Positions 39,410-47,692 of a stretch of 64,000 bases of DNA are shown piece by piece. The DNA is taken from NCBI GenBank assembly GCA_003518105.1, contig DOZH01000005.1, positions 53,045 to 117,044 of the forward strand. Reading direction: 5' to 3'. The position numbers and the translations under genes are program-made. How positions within the stretch are numbered: the first letter of the stretch is position 1; every line of letters begins with the position of its first letter. The notes under the pieces were generated by a model. The model was not told the DNA's origin. It ran no database searches and saw nothing but the letters and a program-made list of their open reading frames with translations. The stretch comes from Candidatus Uhrbacteria bacterium (lineage in GTDB: Bacteria; Patescibacteriota; Patescibacteriia; UBA9934).

Positions 39410-40173
39410 GCGCTTTTATTGGGCTTTATTGAAAACGGCACGTGTAACAGGCTTATTTGAGAAAAAAGGAAGCTCATTTTCTGTTGATAACCTGTGGATT
39501 GTGTGGATAACTCAGCAATATGGAAACTGAAAAATCATATAATCATATTATTACAGGGGTAAGTTGGAAATTTAGCTATCCATCACATAAAGAATACATC
39601 TGTGCATAACTAGTTAAATTAATCGCAATCCCAGCTTATCAATCACTATTGAAAACTCTCAAGAGTAGAATATTGTTAGGTTAGTATTTGGCTAAAATTA
39701 GCCTAAAAATAGTTTATAACTTAACAGAAGATTGCCCTAGCCGCAGTAGACAATTCGAATATAACTTTTGTATTCATCAACGCAAAGTATCGATAAAAAA
39801 TCTACTTCTCTGGCTCTAAAAAGCTATAAGAAATCTATAAATAAAATTAGTCCTTCAGTCATCTTATCGTAGTAATTTAGCGTCACCAACTCGTTTAAAC
39901 GAACACAGTTTATCCACCGTCAAAAATCGCAAAATTACACCAAAAGTTATCCACAGTTAGGGGAAGATGAACTCGAAATTACGCAAAAAATCACTTTAAT
40001 TTTAGAGATCATAAGCCAAAAAAACACCAAAATAACCTTTTTTTGTCTACGCTAGAGTAGACAAATTCATGAAACATTGTGAAACTTACAAAATTTAATT
40101 TAAGTATTCAGATAATTTAAAAGTTAGTCACCGCAGAGTCATCAGGCAAGTGGTTCAGTAGGAGATTCCGCGG
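39410..40173. other. AT-rich gene-free region with DnaA-box-like sites
   Basis: No credible gene lies in these ~760 bases. Sites matching TTATNCACA occur at 39502-39510 (minus), 39601-39609 (minus) and 39947-39955 (plus). One-mismatch sites lie near 39484, 39493 and 39910. The region is markedly more AT-rich than its surroundings. An origin or DnaA-titration function is possible, but dnaA and dnaN are not in the window. Confidence 0.4.
40042..40065. repeat. TTTGTCTA-N8-TAGACAAA inverted repeat, copy 2
   Basis: TTTGTCTA and TAGACAAA flank CGCTAGAG. Arms are identical to the copy at 39034; the loop is different. Confidence 0.6.
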
Positions 40174-40179
40174 TATACT
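40174..40179 (+). promoter_or_regulatory. -10 box of the surface-protein operon
   Basis: TATACT ends eight bases before the ATG at 40188, implying a leaderless or nearly leaderless operon mRNA. The -35 region (TGGTTC) is weak. Confidence 0.5.
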
Positions 40180-40187
40180 GTAACCAT

Positions 40188-41102
40188 ATGCAGCGACGAT
40201 GGAGCCTAATTCTAGCAGTCGTGTCACTCTTGTTGTTGGCCTTGAACGTCCCTCAAGTTTTGGCCGTCATGTCCTCCACTAACTACTCCATCGGCTGGGA
40301 CTCGGTTGGCGTCGGCGGGTCTGACACCTCGTCGAGCGCCACTTATAAACTTCGCGACAACTTCGGCTTCGTGCAGGGGGCCTCATCCTCGGCTAGTTAC
40401 CAGTTTAACTCCGGCTACCGCGCCGGCGTCTATGATCGGGTAGCTGACTTCTCGGTCAACTCCCAACTCCGTTCAAGCGCCGTTGCCGCCACCTCAGCTA
40501 CAGCTACCACAGTCACCGTCACTTCAACCTCAGGTTTCTCGGTTGGGGACTACATAGCCGTCATCCAGGACGAAGGTTCTGGCCAAATCTCAGAAATGGG
40601 AAAAATAACCTCTATCGCCAGTCCAATTATTACGGTCGACGCATTTAACGGGGCTGGGCCGTCAATTGACGGTAGTAATGACCTTGTCTACCGTCTCTCA
40701 GGTAGCGCACTGGACCTCGGTACTCTCACCGCCTCGGCCGTGTCCACCTCCATCATCGGTTGGGACGTCACCGCCGACATCGCTCAGGGTTACAGTGTCT
40801 ATATCATGGAAGACCACGACCTCCGTAATGCGGACAATATTGCCATCACCGACGTTGCTGACGGCACAGTCAGTGCTGGCATTGGCGAGTACGGTGCCAA
40901 GTCGTCGGACACCACCCTCGCCTCATCCACTTTCGACACCGCCGATACGGCCATCACCTCATCCCTCCAGCAAGTCGCCAGCCGCAGTGATAACAGTTTT
41001 AGCACACGCGACTTCCTCACCCTCAAAGTCGCTCCAGCTACAGCGCAGGCCTCTGGTACCTACAGCCAAACCGTGAGCCTTATTTATGTTGGCGATTACT
41101 AG
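40188..41102 (+). CDS. Secreted surface protein
   Basis: A 304-residue protein with a clear signal peptide (MQRRWSLILAVVSLLLLALN, cleavage near VLA). The mature part is Ser/Thr-rich and beta-structured; SSTNYSIGWDSVGVGGSDTS and YQFNSGYRAGVYD are typical of CPR cell-surface proteins. No enzymatic motif is visible. It is the first gene of a five-gene operon and its end overlaps the next start by 17 bases. Confidence 0.75.
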   Translation: MQRRWSLILAVVSLLLLALNVPQVLAVMSSTNYSIGWDSVGVGGSDTSSSATYKLRDNFGFVQGASSSASYQFNSGYRAGVYDRVADFSVNSQLRSSAVAATSATATTVTVTSTSGFSVGDYIAVIQDEGSGQISEMGKITSIASPIITVDAFNGAGPSIDGSNDLVYRLSGSALDLGTLTASAVSTSIIGWDVTADIAQGYSVYIMEDHDLRNADNIAITDVADGTVSAGIGEYGAKSSDTTLASSTFDTADTAITSSLQQVASRSDNSFSTRDFLTLKVAPATAQASGTYSQTVSLIYVGDY

Positions 41103-42000
41103 CCTCCGCTCGTTTGCGTTAGCCCTCGTTGGCCTTTGGTTTTTTTTATTACCAAGCTCCGCCTCGGCCTTATCGTTTACGCCTACCGCTACAGATCTCA
41201 CGCTCATGCCAGGCGAAACTCTCACTAAAAATTTCACCCTTACTAACGATTCAACCGTCACTAAAAATTATCTAACAGCCCTCAACCTTGTTCACTTCGA
41301 CGCCACTACGAACGAACCTATCTTTGACGCCTGGCCTGCCTCCCTCAACTCATCGGTTATTATCGACACTAACGACTTCACTCTCGATGCCAACGCTCAA
41401 AAAAATATCACTGTCACCGTCAGCCTACCCGCCAACACCACCGCCAGTTCACTCGTACTCGGCCTCATCATCACCGAAGTGGCACCAGCGACCGTAGTTC
41501 AGGTCACGCCCGGCGTCAGCAGCCTCATCTTTGTCACCATCGGCCAACCCTCAGTTTTACCAGTTCTGACAGGTTTTTCCGCCTCGTCATTTATTCGCAG
41601 CTCTCTGCCTATCGACTTCACCGGCAACATTATCAACAACGGCGATCGCACTTTGCAACCACTCGGCACCGTTACGGTGTATAATGCGTTCAGTAAACGT
41701 CTCGCTACTTTTGACATCAACCCTACAGTGCGCCGCATTCCCACCAATCAGAATCGCGATTTCACCGTTACTTGGGGTTCGGCCCGGACCACCGGTAATT
41801 TCTTTCAAGAGTTATGGCGCGAAGTAACCAATTTTAAAGTTGGCTTCTTCACGGCAGAACTGTTGGTAGCACCATTTCCCGGCGCTGACGCCACCATCAG
41901 CCAAACCACGCACGTTATCGTGCTACCTTGGCGAGTGTTGCTAGTCGTCCTCGGGTTTGGTGCAATCATCATCGTCTCTGTCCGCCGTCACAAGCGGTAA
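41086..42000 (+). CDS. Secreted beta-sandwich protein with C-terminal anchor
   Basis: A 304-residue protein: signal peptide to about SASALS, then an immunoglobulin-like domain (LMPGETLTKNFTLTNDSTV) of the DUF916/NPCBM-associated type, a second domain (about 165-235), a membrane segment (VLPWRVLLVVLGFGAIIIVSV) and a basic RRHKR tail inside. It overlaps the upstream gene and lies ten bases before the next. It may scaffold the neighbouring surface proteins. Confidence 0.7.
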   Translation: MLAITSLRSFALALVGLWFFLLPSSASALSFTPTATDLTLMPGETLTKNFTLTNDSTVTKNYLTALNLVHFDATTNEPIFDAWPASLNSSVIIDTNDFTLDANAQKNITVTVSLPANTTASSLVLGLIITEVAPATVVQVTPGVSSLIFVTIGQPSVLPVLTGFSASSFIRSSLPIDFTGNIINNGDRTLQPLGTVTVYNAFSKRLATFDINPTVRRIPTNQNRDFTVTWGSARTTGNFFQELWREVTNFKVGFFTAELLVAPFPGADATISQTTHVIVLPWRVLLVVLGFGAIIIVSVRRHKR

Positions 42001-42009
42001 AAACCTCGT

Positions 42010-44550
42010 GTGAGGCAGTTTTTTTTAACCTTGCGTGCAACTTTTTTTATCATACTCGGAGGAGTGTGCATTTTGCATTCAGCCAATATTACCCAAGCCG
42101 CCACCGTGACAGATCTCTACGATCAGCCTTCGTCGCTCGTCATTTCCGCCGCCTCAAATCATAAATTTGTCTTCGTTCCAGCTAGCAATATCAGTGGCGG
42201 CAGCACCTTAACTTTCACCTTTGCCTCACAATTTACTACCACCAGTATCACCGAAGACGACGTCGACATCGCCGACGATGGCGTAGACCTCACCACGGCC
42301 GTCAACTGCGCTGGTGCCGACCAAGCCTCAATCGCCATGGCCGGTAACATTTTAACCATCACCATTTGTGCTGGCAACGGTGGCGACATTGCACTTGGAA
42401 GTTCGGTTACTGTCGAGGTTGGCACCAACGCCTCGGCCTCAGGTAGCGGCACAAATCAAATCACTAACCCTAGTACTGCCGCCACCTATTACATCACCTT
42501 AGGTGGTACCTTCGGCGACTCCGGTTCGATTCCATTGCCCTTTGTTACCAGCAATAGCGGCGGCGTTTCTGGTACCTTCACGGCTCCCAGTAGTGATAAC
42601 GGTAATAATGGTTGCGGCGCTTGCGGTGGCGATCCAACCCCAACTCCCACACCCGACCCAACTCCAGTTCCAGATATTCCACCCGTCGAACCCACCCCAG
42701 AACCAACCCCAACACCTGAACCTACACCCACTCCGACCCCAGAACCAATCCCTACACCAACTCCCACCCCAGCGCCCGACTCAACCCCAACTCCAACCTC
42801 AGGCTCAACGCCTTCCTCGGGTTCGACGCCAACAACGACTCCCACCGAACCAACAACCCCACCTACTGAACCAATCACCGAGCCAAGTCAAAGTCCAGAT
42901 TTGACCGCAAATCCACCAATCGAGCTCAGCTCGACCACCGCCACTCTTATCGTCGACGGCGGCCTTACGCTCACCCCCGACGGAACTACTTTCTCTACTC
43001 TCGCTGGCACCCCCTCCACTATCAGCGTCACCCTAGATGAATCTACTCCAGTCACGGAAGCTCGTGTCATCATCGACCATGTTGCCTACGTTTTAGTAGC
43101 CAACAATAGCTCGTACACAGCCAACATCGTGCTACCATCCGCCGACACCGCCCTCACCATTCAAGCCGACCATACTGACGGTACTACGTCGACCTCATCC
43201 TACACCCTCAACGTCCAGGGCGGCGGCATGGTTTACGAAGTCGTCAATAAATCATGGGTGCCAGTTAGCGGCGCTATGGTTACGGTCTATCAAACTAGCG
43301 GCGGCTCGCATACAGCCTGGAATGCCTCAGCCTACGACTCCATCAATCCAGTCATCGTTGGCAGTAGTGGCGCCTATTCTTTCTACGTTCCGAACGGCAC
43401 TTATCAAATCACCGCCAGTCACCTCGGTTTTCAAGAGGGAACTAGTCCCACAATCACAGTTACTAATCACATCCTTACTACCTCGATCGAACTTAAACGA
43501 ACAACGATTGCGCCAATTTCTCCTGCACCAACCGGTGCTATAAATATCGCAGTCGCCGCGGTCACCACGCAGCTCGACGTCATTCGTGATATTCCGGCAG
43601 TCCAAGTTGCCACCTCAATTGCTACCCCCGCCACGGCCGTACTTGCCGCTACCTCAGCCGTTGCCTTGGCCTCCTCCTTCAGCCTTCTTCCATACCTCCA
43701 ATACCTCTTCACCGCACCCTTCCTCTTCTTTGCTCGCCGTAAGCGTAAAGCTTTCGGTACCGTCTATAATGCCGCCACCAAACTTCCAGTGGACCTCGCT
43801 ATCATTCGTCTCTTTTCAAGTCCCGAGCATAAACTAATCCGCAGTGTCGTCACCAACCAAAAAGGTGAGTATTTGTTATCCGTCGCCGCCGGCACTTACA
43901 CTATTGAAGTTCTAAAGCAAAATTTCTCCTTCCCAAGTGCCATCCTACAAGGCAAAAAAGACGATGGTGCATTCCTCGACGTCTACACTGGCCAAATCAT
44001 CACCGTTTCTGATCAAGAAGCTACCATTGCCGCTAACATTCCGCTCGATCCTGCTGGCGCTGCTTCACTCGCCACGCCACGTCATGCCGCCCTCATTCGC
44101 CTATTCCGCGTTGCCCAACAGGTCGTAGCTATTGCCGGCATAGTTCTGTCTATTGTTGTGCTCATCATCGCGCCAACAATATTCACCACCATCATGTGCG
44201 TGGTGCAAATAATCGTCTATCTTTTAGTCCGTCGTTTGGCTCGTGTCCGCAAACCAAAAGGTTGGGGCATTGTTTACGACGAGGTGACTAAGCAGCCTGT
44301 GAGTAACACCGTCGTCAGATTGTTCGAGCCCGTGTATAATAAACTCATCGAAACGGTTTTAACGGATCGCTTCGGTCGCTACGCTTTTCTTGTTGGGCCA
44401 AGTCAGTATTACGTCAGCTATAGTAAACCTGGTTACACCGAGAAATTGGTGCGACCAATTGACTTTAGCACCCGCACCGAGCCAACCGCTCTAGCGCTTG
44501 ATGTACCACTAGCCGAAGCCGCAGAAGTTGTAGTCAAAACGGAGGTATGA
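42010..44550 (+). CDS. Large surface protein with Pro/Thr linker, carboxypeptidase-regulatory-like domains and membrane segments
   Basis: An 846-residue protein. A signal segment and beta-rich domain (1-200) lead into a long PTPTPTP-type linker (about 205-300). Ig-like and CarboxypepD_reg-like domains follow ([20 protein letters not shown]). Hydrophobic segments near 555-575 and 700-735 flank two more regulatory-like domains ([40 protein letters not shown]) that would be cytoplasmic or periplasmic. A palindromic repeat (42888-42934) is translated at the linker end. The start codon is GTG (42010). The stop overlaps the next ATG. Confidence 0.7.
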   Translation: MRQFFLTLRATFFIILGGVCILHSANITQAATVTDLYDQPSSLVISAASNHKFVFVPASNISGGSTLTFTFASQFTTTSITEDDVDIADDGVDLTTAVNCAGADQASIAMAGNILTITICAGNGGDIALGSSVTVEVGTNASASGSGTNQITNPSTAATYYITLGGTFGDSGSIPLPFVTSNSGGVSGTFTAPSSDNGNNGCGACGGDPTPTPTPDPTPVPDIPPVEPTPEPTPTPEPTPTPTPEPIPTPTPTPAPDSTPTPTSGSTPSSGSTPTTTPTEPTTPPTEPITEPSQSPDLTANPPIELSSTTATLIVDGGLTLTPDGTTFSTLAGTPSTISVTLDESTPVTEARVIIDHVAYVLVANNSSYTANIVLPSADTALTIQADHTDGTTSTSSYTLNVQGGGMVYEVVNKSWVPVSGAMVTVYQTSGGSHTAWNASAYDSINPVIVGSSGAYSFYVPNGTYQITASHLGFQEGTSPTITVTNHILTTSIELKRTTIAPISPAPTGAINIAVAAVTTQLDVIRDIPAVQVATSIATPATAVLAATSAVALASSFSLLPYLQYLFTAPFLFFARRKRKAFGTVYNAATKLPVDLAIIRLFSSPEHKLIRSVVTNQKGEYLLSVAAGTYTIEVLKQNFSFPSAILQGKKDDGAFLDVYTGQIITVSDQEATIAANIPLDPAGAASLATPRHAALIRLFRVAQQVVAIAGIVLSIVVLIIAPTIFTTIMCVVQIIVYLLVRRLARVRKPKGWGIVYDEVTKQPVSNTVVRLFEPVYNKLIETVLTDRFGRYAFLVGPSQYYVSYSKPGYTEKLVRPIDFSTRTEPTALALDVPLAEAAEVVVKTEV
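42888..42934. repeat. CAAAGCTCAGCTTTG-family element in the surface gene linker (degenerate)
   Basis: TCAAAGTCCAGATTTGA (42888-42904), then CCGCAAATCCACCAA, then TCGAGCTCAGCTCGA (42920-42934). It encodes [16 protein letters not shown], parallel to SQSSALAANPTSELSS from the copy at 47554, in the same frame. Confidence 0.7.
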
Positions 44551-47500
44551 TGACTCGTGCCGCATTTCATCTGCGACGATTCTTAGCTAGCTCCATGCTG
44601 GCCATCTTGTTGTTTTCAGGCCTCTTCGGTTTTACACTTTCTCAAGTCAACGCCGCCTCAGCCCCAAACATTCTCAACTATCAAGGCCGCCTATTGAACG
44701 CGAACGGCGTACCGATCAGTGCTGCCTCGGCTAGCATGACCTTCGCGCTCTACACCGTGCTCGCCACTGGCAGCCCCGGTGACGCCGAATGTGTCTGGAC
44801 TAATAGTAGCAGCAGTGGTTTTTCAGCGACGACTCGTACAGTAACCTTAACCGATGGCCTCTTTAGCGAAAACTTGGGTGACACCGCCGCTGGCACTCCC
44901 TATGCGGCTATCACTGATTCAATTTTTTCTAATAATGCCAATCTCTACCTAGAAATTACCATCAACGGTGAAATGCTCACTCCTCGCAAACAAATCGTCT
45001 CCGCTCCGTACGCCATGAACTCGGACACCCTCGACGGCTTCGACAGCACGCAAGCCGGCGGTACCACGGCCGCCACTCTCGTCCTCAACAGTTCTGGCAA
45101 CCTCCAGCTCACCGGTAATCCAAGCGGTTCCACTATCAGCAGCGGTTCGCTTTATATTAATCCAGCTACTGGCGACGTGGCTGCCAACGACGTTCTCTTT
45201 GGCATTGCTGTCACCGGTACCACAAAATTTTCTCTCGACGCCGAGGGCGACACTATCGCTACGGGCGACCTCGCGGTTAATGGGGGGGACTTCACAACTA
45301 GTGCTACCACCTTCAATTTGCTCACCACCACCGCTACCACGCTCAGCTTCGCCTCAGCCGCCACTACCCTCAATATCAACAACGCAGCTGGCGTCTCCAC
45401 CAAAACCATCAACATTGGTGGCACTTCTGCCGACAGTCCCAATGCCATCAACATCGCCACCGAAGGCACCCAAGCCGACACCATCATCATCGGCAACAAT
45501 AACGCGTCGACTCTGATGACCTTAACTGGTGGTAATGACTGGTCAATCGACAACGCTGGTATTATTACGACAACTGGCAATATTACAACAGCTGGCGACG
45601 TCGCTGTTAACGGCGGTGGAATCACCTCGACAGACACTCTTGATATTTCCTCATCAAGCAGCAATATTTCATTGTCAGCAAGCGGCAGCGGATCGGGTAT
45701 GGTCTACGTTACAGCGGGCGACAATTTTGCTGTCGGCGGTATCACAGACGCTGTTCCTTTCTCAGTAACCGAAGCCACCAATTCGGTGCGCATCGGTGAC
45801 GGAGCAAGTGATAGCAATGATCCAGCGATCAGATTCTTTGCTTCCGATGCTTCAGACGACGGCACCCTCAAATATGCAGACACTGATGCTTTCGAATTCT
45901 TTGGTGGCGACCTCGTCCATACTGCTATCGCTACTACAACCTTCGGTCAGCATTTTGTTAATGACTCAATCACGAGCGGGGTCGGCATGTCTATCAGCCG
46001 TGCTGATGGCGTGACAGACTTTACAGGCGCCTTGCTCAGTATTGCTCAGAATGATACCAGTACTACCAGCACGGGCAATGCTTTAGTAGTTGTCCAAGAC
46101 GCTAATAATACTAGTTGCGTCGCCGGTCCTTGCGCTAAAGGCCTTTTCATTGCTCAAGCCCACACTACAGCCCACATCGCTGACGACCCAGGGGGGAGCG
46201 CTCTTGCTATCGACATAGGTGAAGCAGGCAGTACCGACGACGCCATTGTTCTTCGAGCTGGTCCTGCTACAACTTTCCGTGTGACTACCGAAGGTAATGC
46301 CTACGCCGACGGTGCCTTTACTGGTGGTGGCGCTGACTTGGCTGAGTATTTTCCCACCTCCAACACTAGTCTCGGCAGTGGTCAAATAGTTTGCCAAGAT
46401 ACAGTGAATAAAAATCAAGTTACGCAGTGTATTAACAGTCAGTACGCTCCGATCGGTGTAGTTTCAGACAATCCTGCCTTTATCGGTAATCTCATAGGTG
46501 ATGCTTCTGAAGATCTGCGCCACAACCCTAATTATAGTCTCGTCGGTTTGCTCGGTCAGATCGACACCTTGGTCGACGACAGCAGGGGAGTCATCAACAT
46601 CGGTGACCCCATCACGGCCTCGTCAGCTACCAGCGGCTACGGCGCCAAAGCTATCGGCGCTGGTCGCATTGTCGGTTACGCCCTCGAACCTCTCTCATCC
46701 ACCACCGGCACTATCCGCGTGCTCGTCCAACCACAATGGTTCGGCGGTACAGTAGCGGCTCCAGCCCCTGCCACCTCGGCCGAAGTTGTCGCTGCTAACC
46801 CAGTTGTTATCGCCGATAATTCCGTTTCTGGCTTAACCAACACCTCTGTTCTCGACGTCGACGGTTCGCTCAACATGAACGGCGGTCGTATTCTATCCGT
46901 CTCATCATTGCAGGGTCTCGGTGGTAACTGGCACCTGGCCGAGAACGGTGACTTCACTACCCACGGTCAATTCATTGGCTTGGTCAATGGCTACAGCGGC
47001 GCCCCAGTCGAGACTTATGCCACGATGAGTCGCCAGCATCTCATTCAACTCTCCGGCACTGCTACCCTCCAAAACGGCATCGCTCACGTTCTCTTCGTAG
47101 ACGTCGACCCTCAGTTCGCCGACGTTATCAGTAACACCTCACCTTACCGCGTCATCGCCACGCCTTCTGGTCTCACTGGCCAAATCTACATCAGCGAACG
47201 CACTCTCACTGGCTTCACCATCCGCGACATCAATAACTCAAACGGCGTCGAGGTTGACTGGTTAGTTATGGCCTATAATAAAGACTTCTCCCCAGACTCG
47301 GTCATCACTGTGCCTGTTGTTGAGCCAGTTATCGGTAATGCTCCACCCGCCTCTGCTCCATCAGTCGAGCCATCTGCTGACACCACTGCTCCCCTCACCG
47401 AACCAGCTATCATCGATCCTCAAGTTGATGCTTTAGTAGTCGCCGAAGACCCGGTTATTACCACCGAACCGGTCATTACGCCCGACCCAGTTGCCGACGC

Positions 47501-47675
47501 TCCCGTTATTGCCGAGCCAGTCTCGACTCCTGACCCAGCCGTTACCGAGTCAAGCCAAAGCTCAGCTTTGGCCGCAAATCCAACAAGCGAGCTGAGCTCG
47601 CCCGAGCCTGTAGCCGAAGCTGCACCAGTAGTCGAGCCATCACCCGCAAACCCTCCTCCAGCTATGGGGGAGTAG
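44547..47675 (+). CDS. Very large secreted beta-repeat surface protein
   Basis: A 1042-residue protein with a signal peptide (ASSMLAILLFSGLFGFTLS). The N-terminal region LNYQGRLLNANGVPIS resembles domains before trimeric or fibre-like repeats. Repeats of short Thr/Asn strands (TLNINNAAGVSTKTINIGGT, then DSPNAINIATEGTQADTIII) suggest a beta-helix or fibre. Near residue 590 AYADGAFTGGGADLAEYFPT resembles tail-fibre chaperone-type sequences. The last 90 residues are Pro/Val/Asp-rich. Two palindromic elements shape the end; the second supplies the stop codon. It overlaps the previous gene by four bases. Confidence 0.75.
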   Translation: MMTRAAFHLRRFLASSMLAILLFSGLFGFTLSQVNAASAPNILNYQGRLLNANGVPISAASASMTFALYTVLATGSPGDAECVWTNSSSSGFSATTRTVTLTDGLFSENLGDTAAGTPYAAITDSIFSNNANLYLEITINGEMLTPRKQIVSAPYAMNSDTLDGFDSTQAGGTTAATLVLNSSGNLQLTGNPSGSTISSGSLYINPATGDVAANDVLFGIAVTGTTKFSLDAEGDTIATGDLAVNGGDFTTSATTFNLLTTTATTLSFASAATTLNINNAAGVSTKTINIGGTSADSPNAINIATEGTQADTIIIGNNNASTLMTLTGGNDWSIDNAGIITTTGNITTAGDVAVNGGGITSTDTLDISSSSSNISLSASGSGSGMVYVTAGDNFAVGGITDAVPFSVTEATNSVRIGDGASDSNDPAIRFFASDASDDGTLKYADTDAFEFFGGDLVHTAIATTTFGQHFVNDSITSGVGMSISRADGVTDFTGALLSIAQNDTSTTSTGNALVVVQDANNTSCVAGPCAKGLFIAQAHTTAHIADDPGGSALAIDIGEAGSTDDAIVLRAGPATTFRVTTEGNAYADGAFTGGGADLAEYFPTSNTSLGSGQIVCQDTVNKNQVTQCINSQYAPIGVVSDNPAFIGNLIGDASEDLRHNPNYSLVGLLGQIDTLVDDSRGVINIGDPITASSATSGYGAKAIGAGRIVGYALEPLSSTTGTIRVLVQPQWFGGTVAAPAPATSAEVVAANPVVIADNSVSGLTNTSVLDVDGSLNMNGGRILSVSSLQGLGGNWHLAENGDFTTHGQFIGLVNGYSGAPVETYATMSRQHLIQLSGTATLQNGIAHVLFVDVDPQFADVISNTSPYRVIATPSGLTGQIYISERTLTGFTIRDINNSNGVEVDWLVMAYNKDFSPDSVITVPVVEPVIGNAPPASAPSVEPSADTTAPLTEPAIIDPQVDALVVAEDPVITTEPVITPDPVADAPVIAEPVSTPDPAVTESSQSSALAANPTSELSSPEPVAEAAPVVEPSPANPPPAMGE
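47554..47600. repeat. CAAAGCTCAGCTTTG-family element near the end of the large surface gene
   Basis: GCCAAAGCTCAGCTTTGGC (47554-47572), CGCAAATCCAACAAG, then CGAGCTGAGCTCG (47588-47600). It is translated in frame. Confidence 0.8.
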
Positions 47676-47692
47676 GAGGGGGCTTTAACTTA
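47651..47692. repeat. CTCCCCCAGC-family palindrome at a gene end
   Basis: CCCTCCTCCAGCTATGGGGG continues as AGTAGGAGGGGGC and TTTAACTTA. The TAG inside is the stop codon of the surface gene; polA and holA copies have TTG there. The next gene's ATG overlaps its 3' end. Confidence 0.8.
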
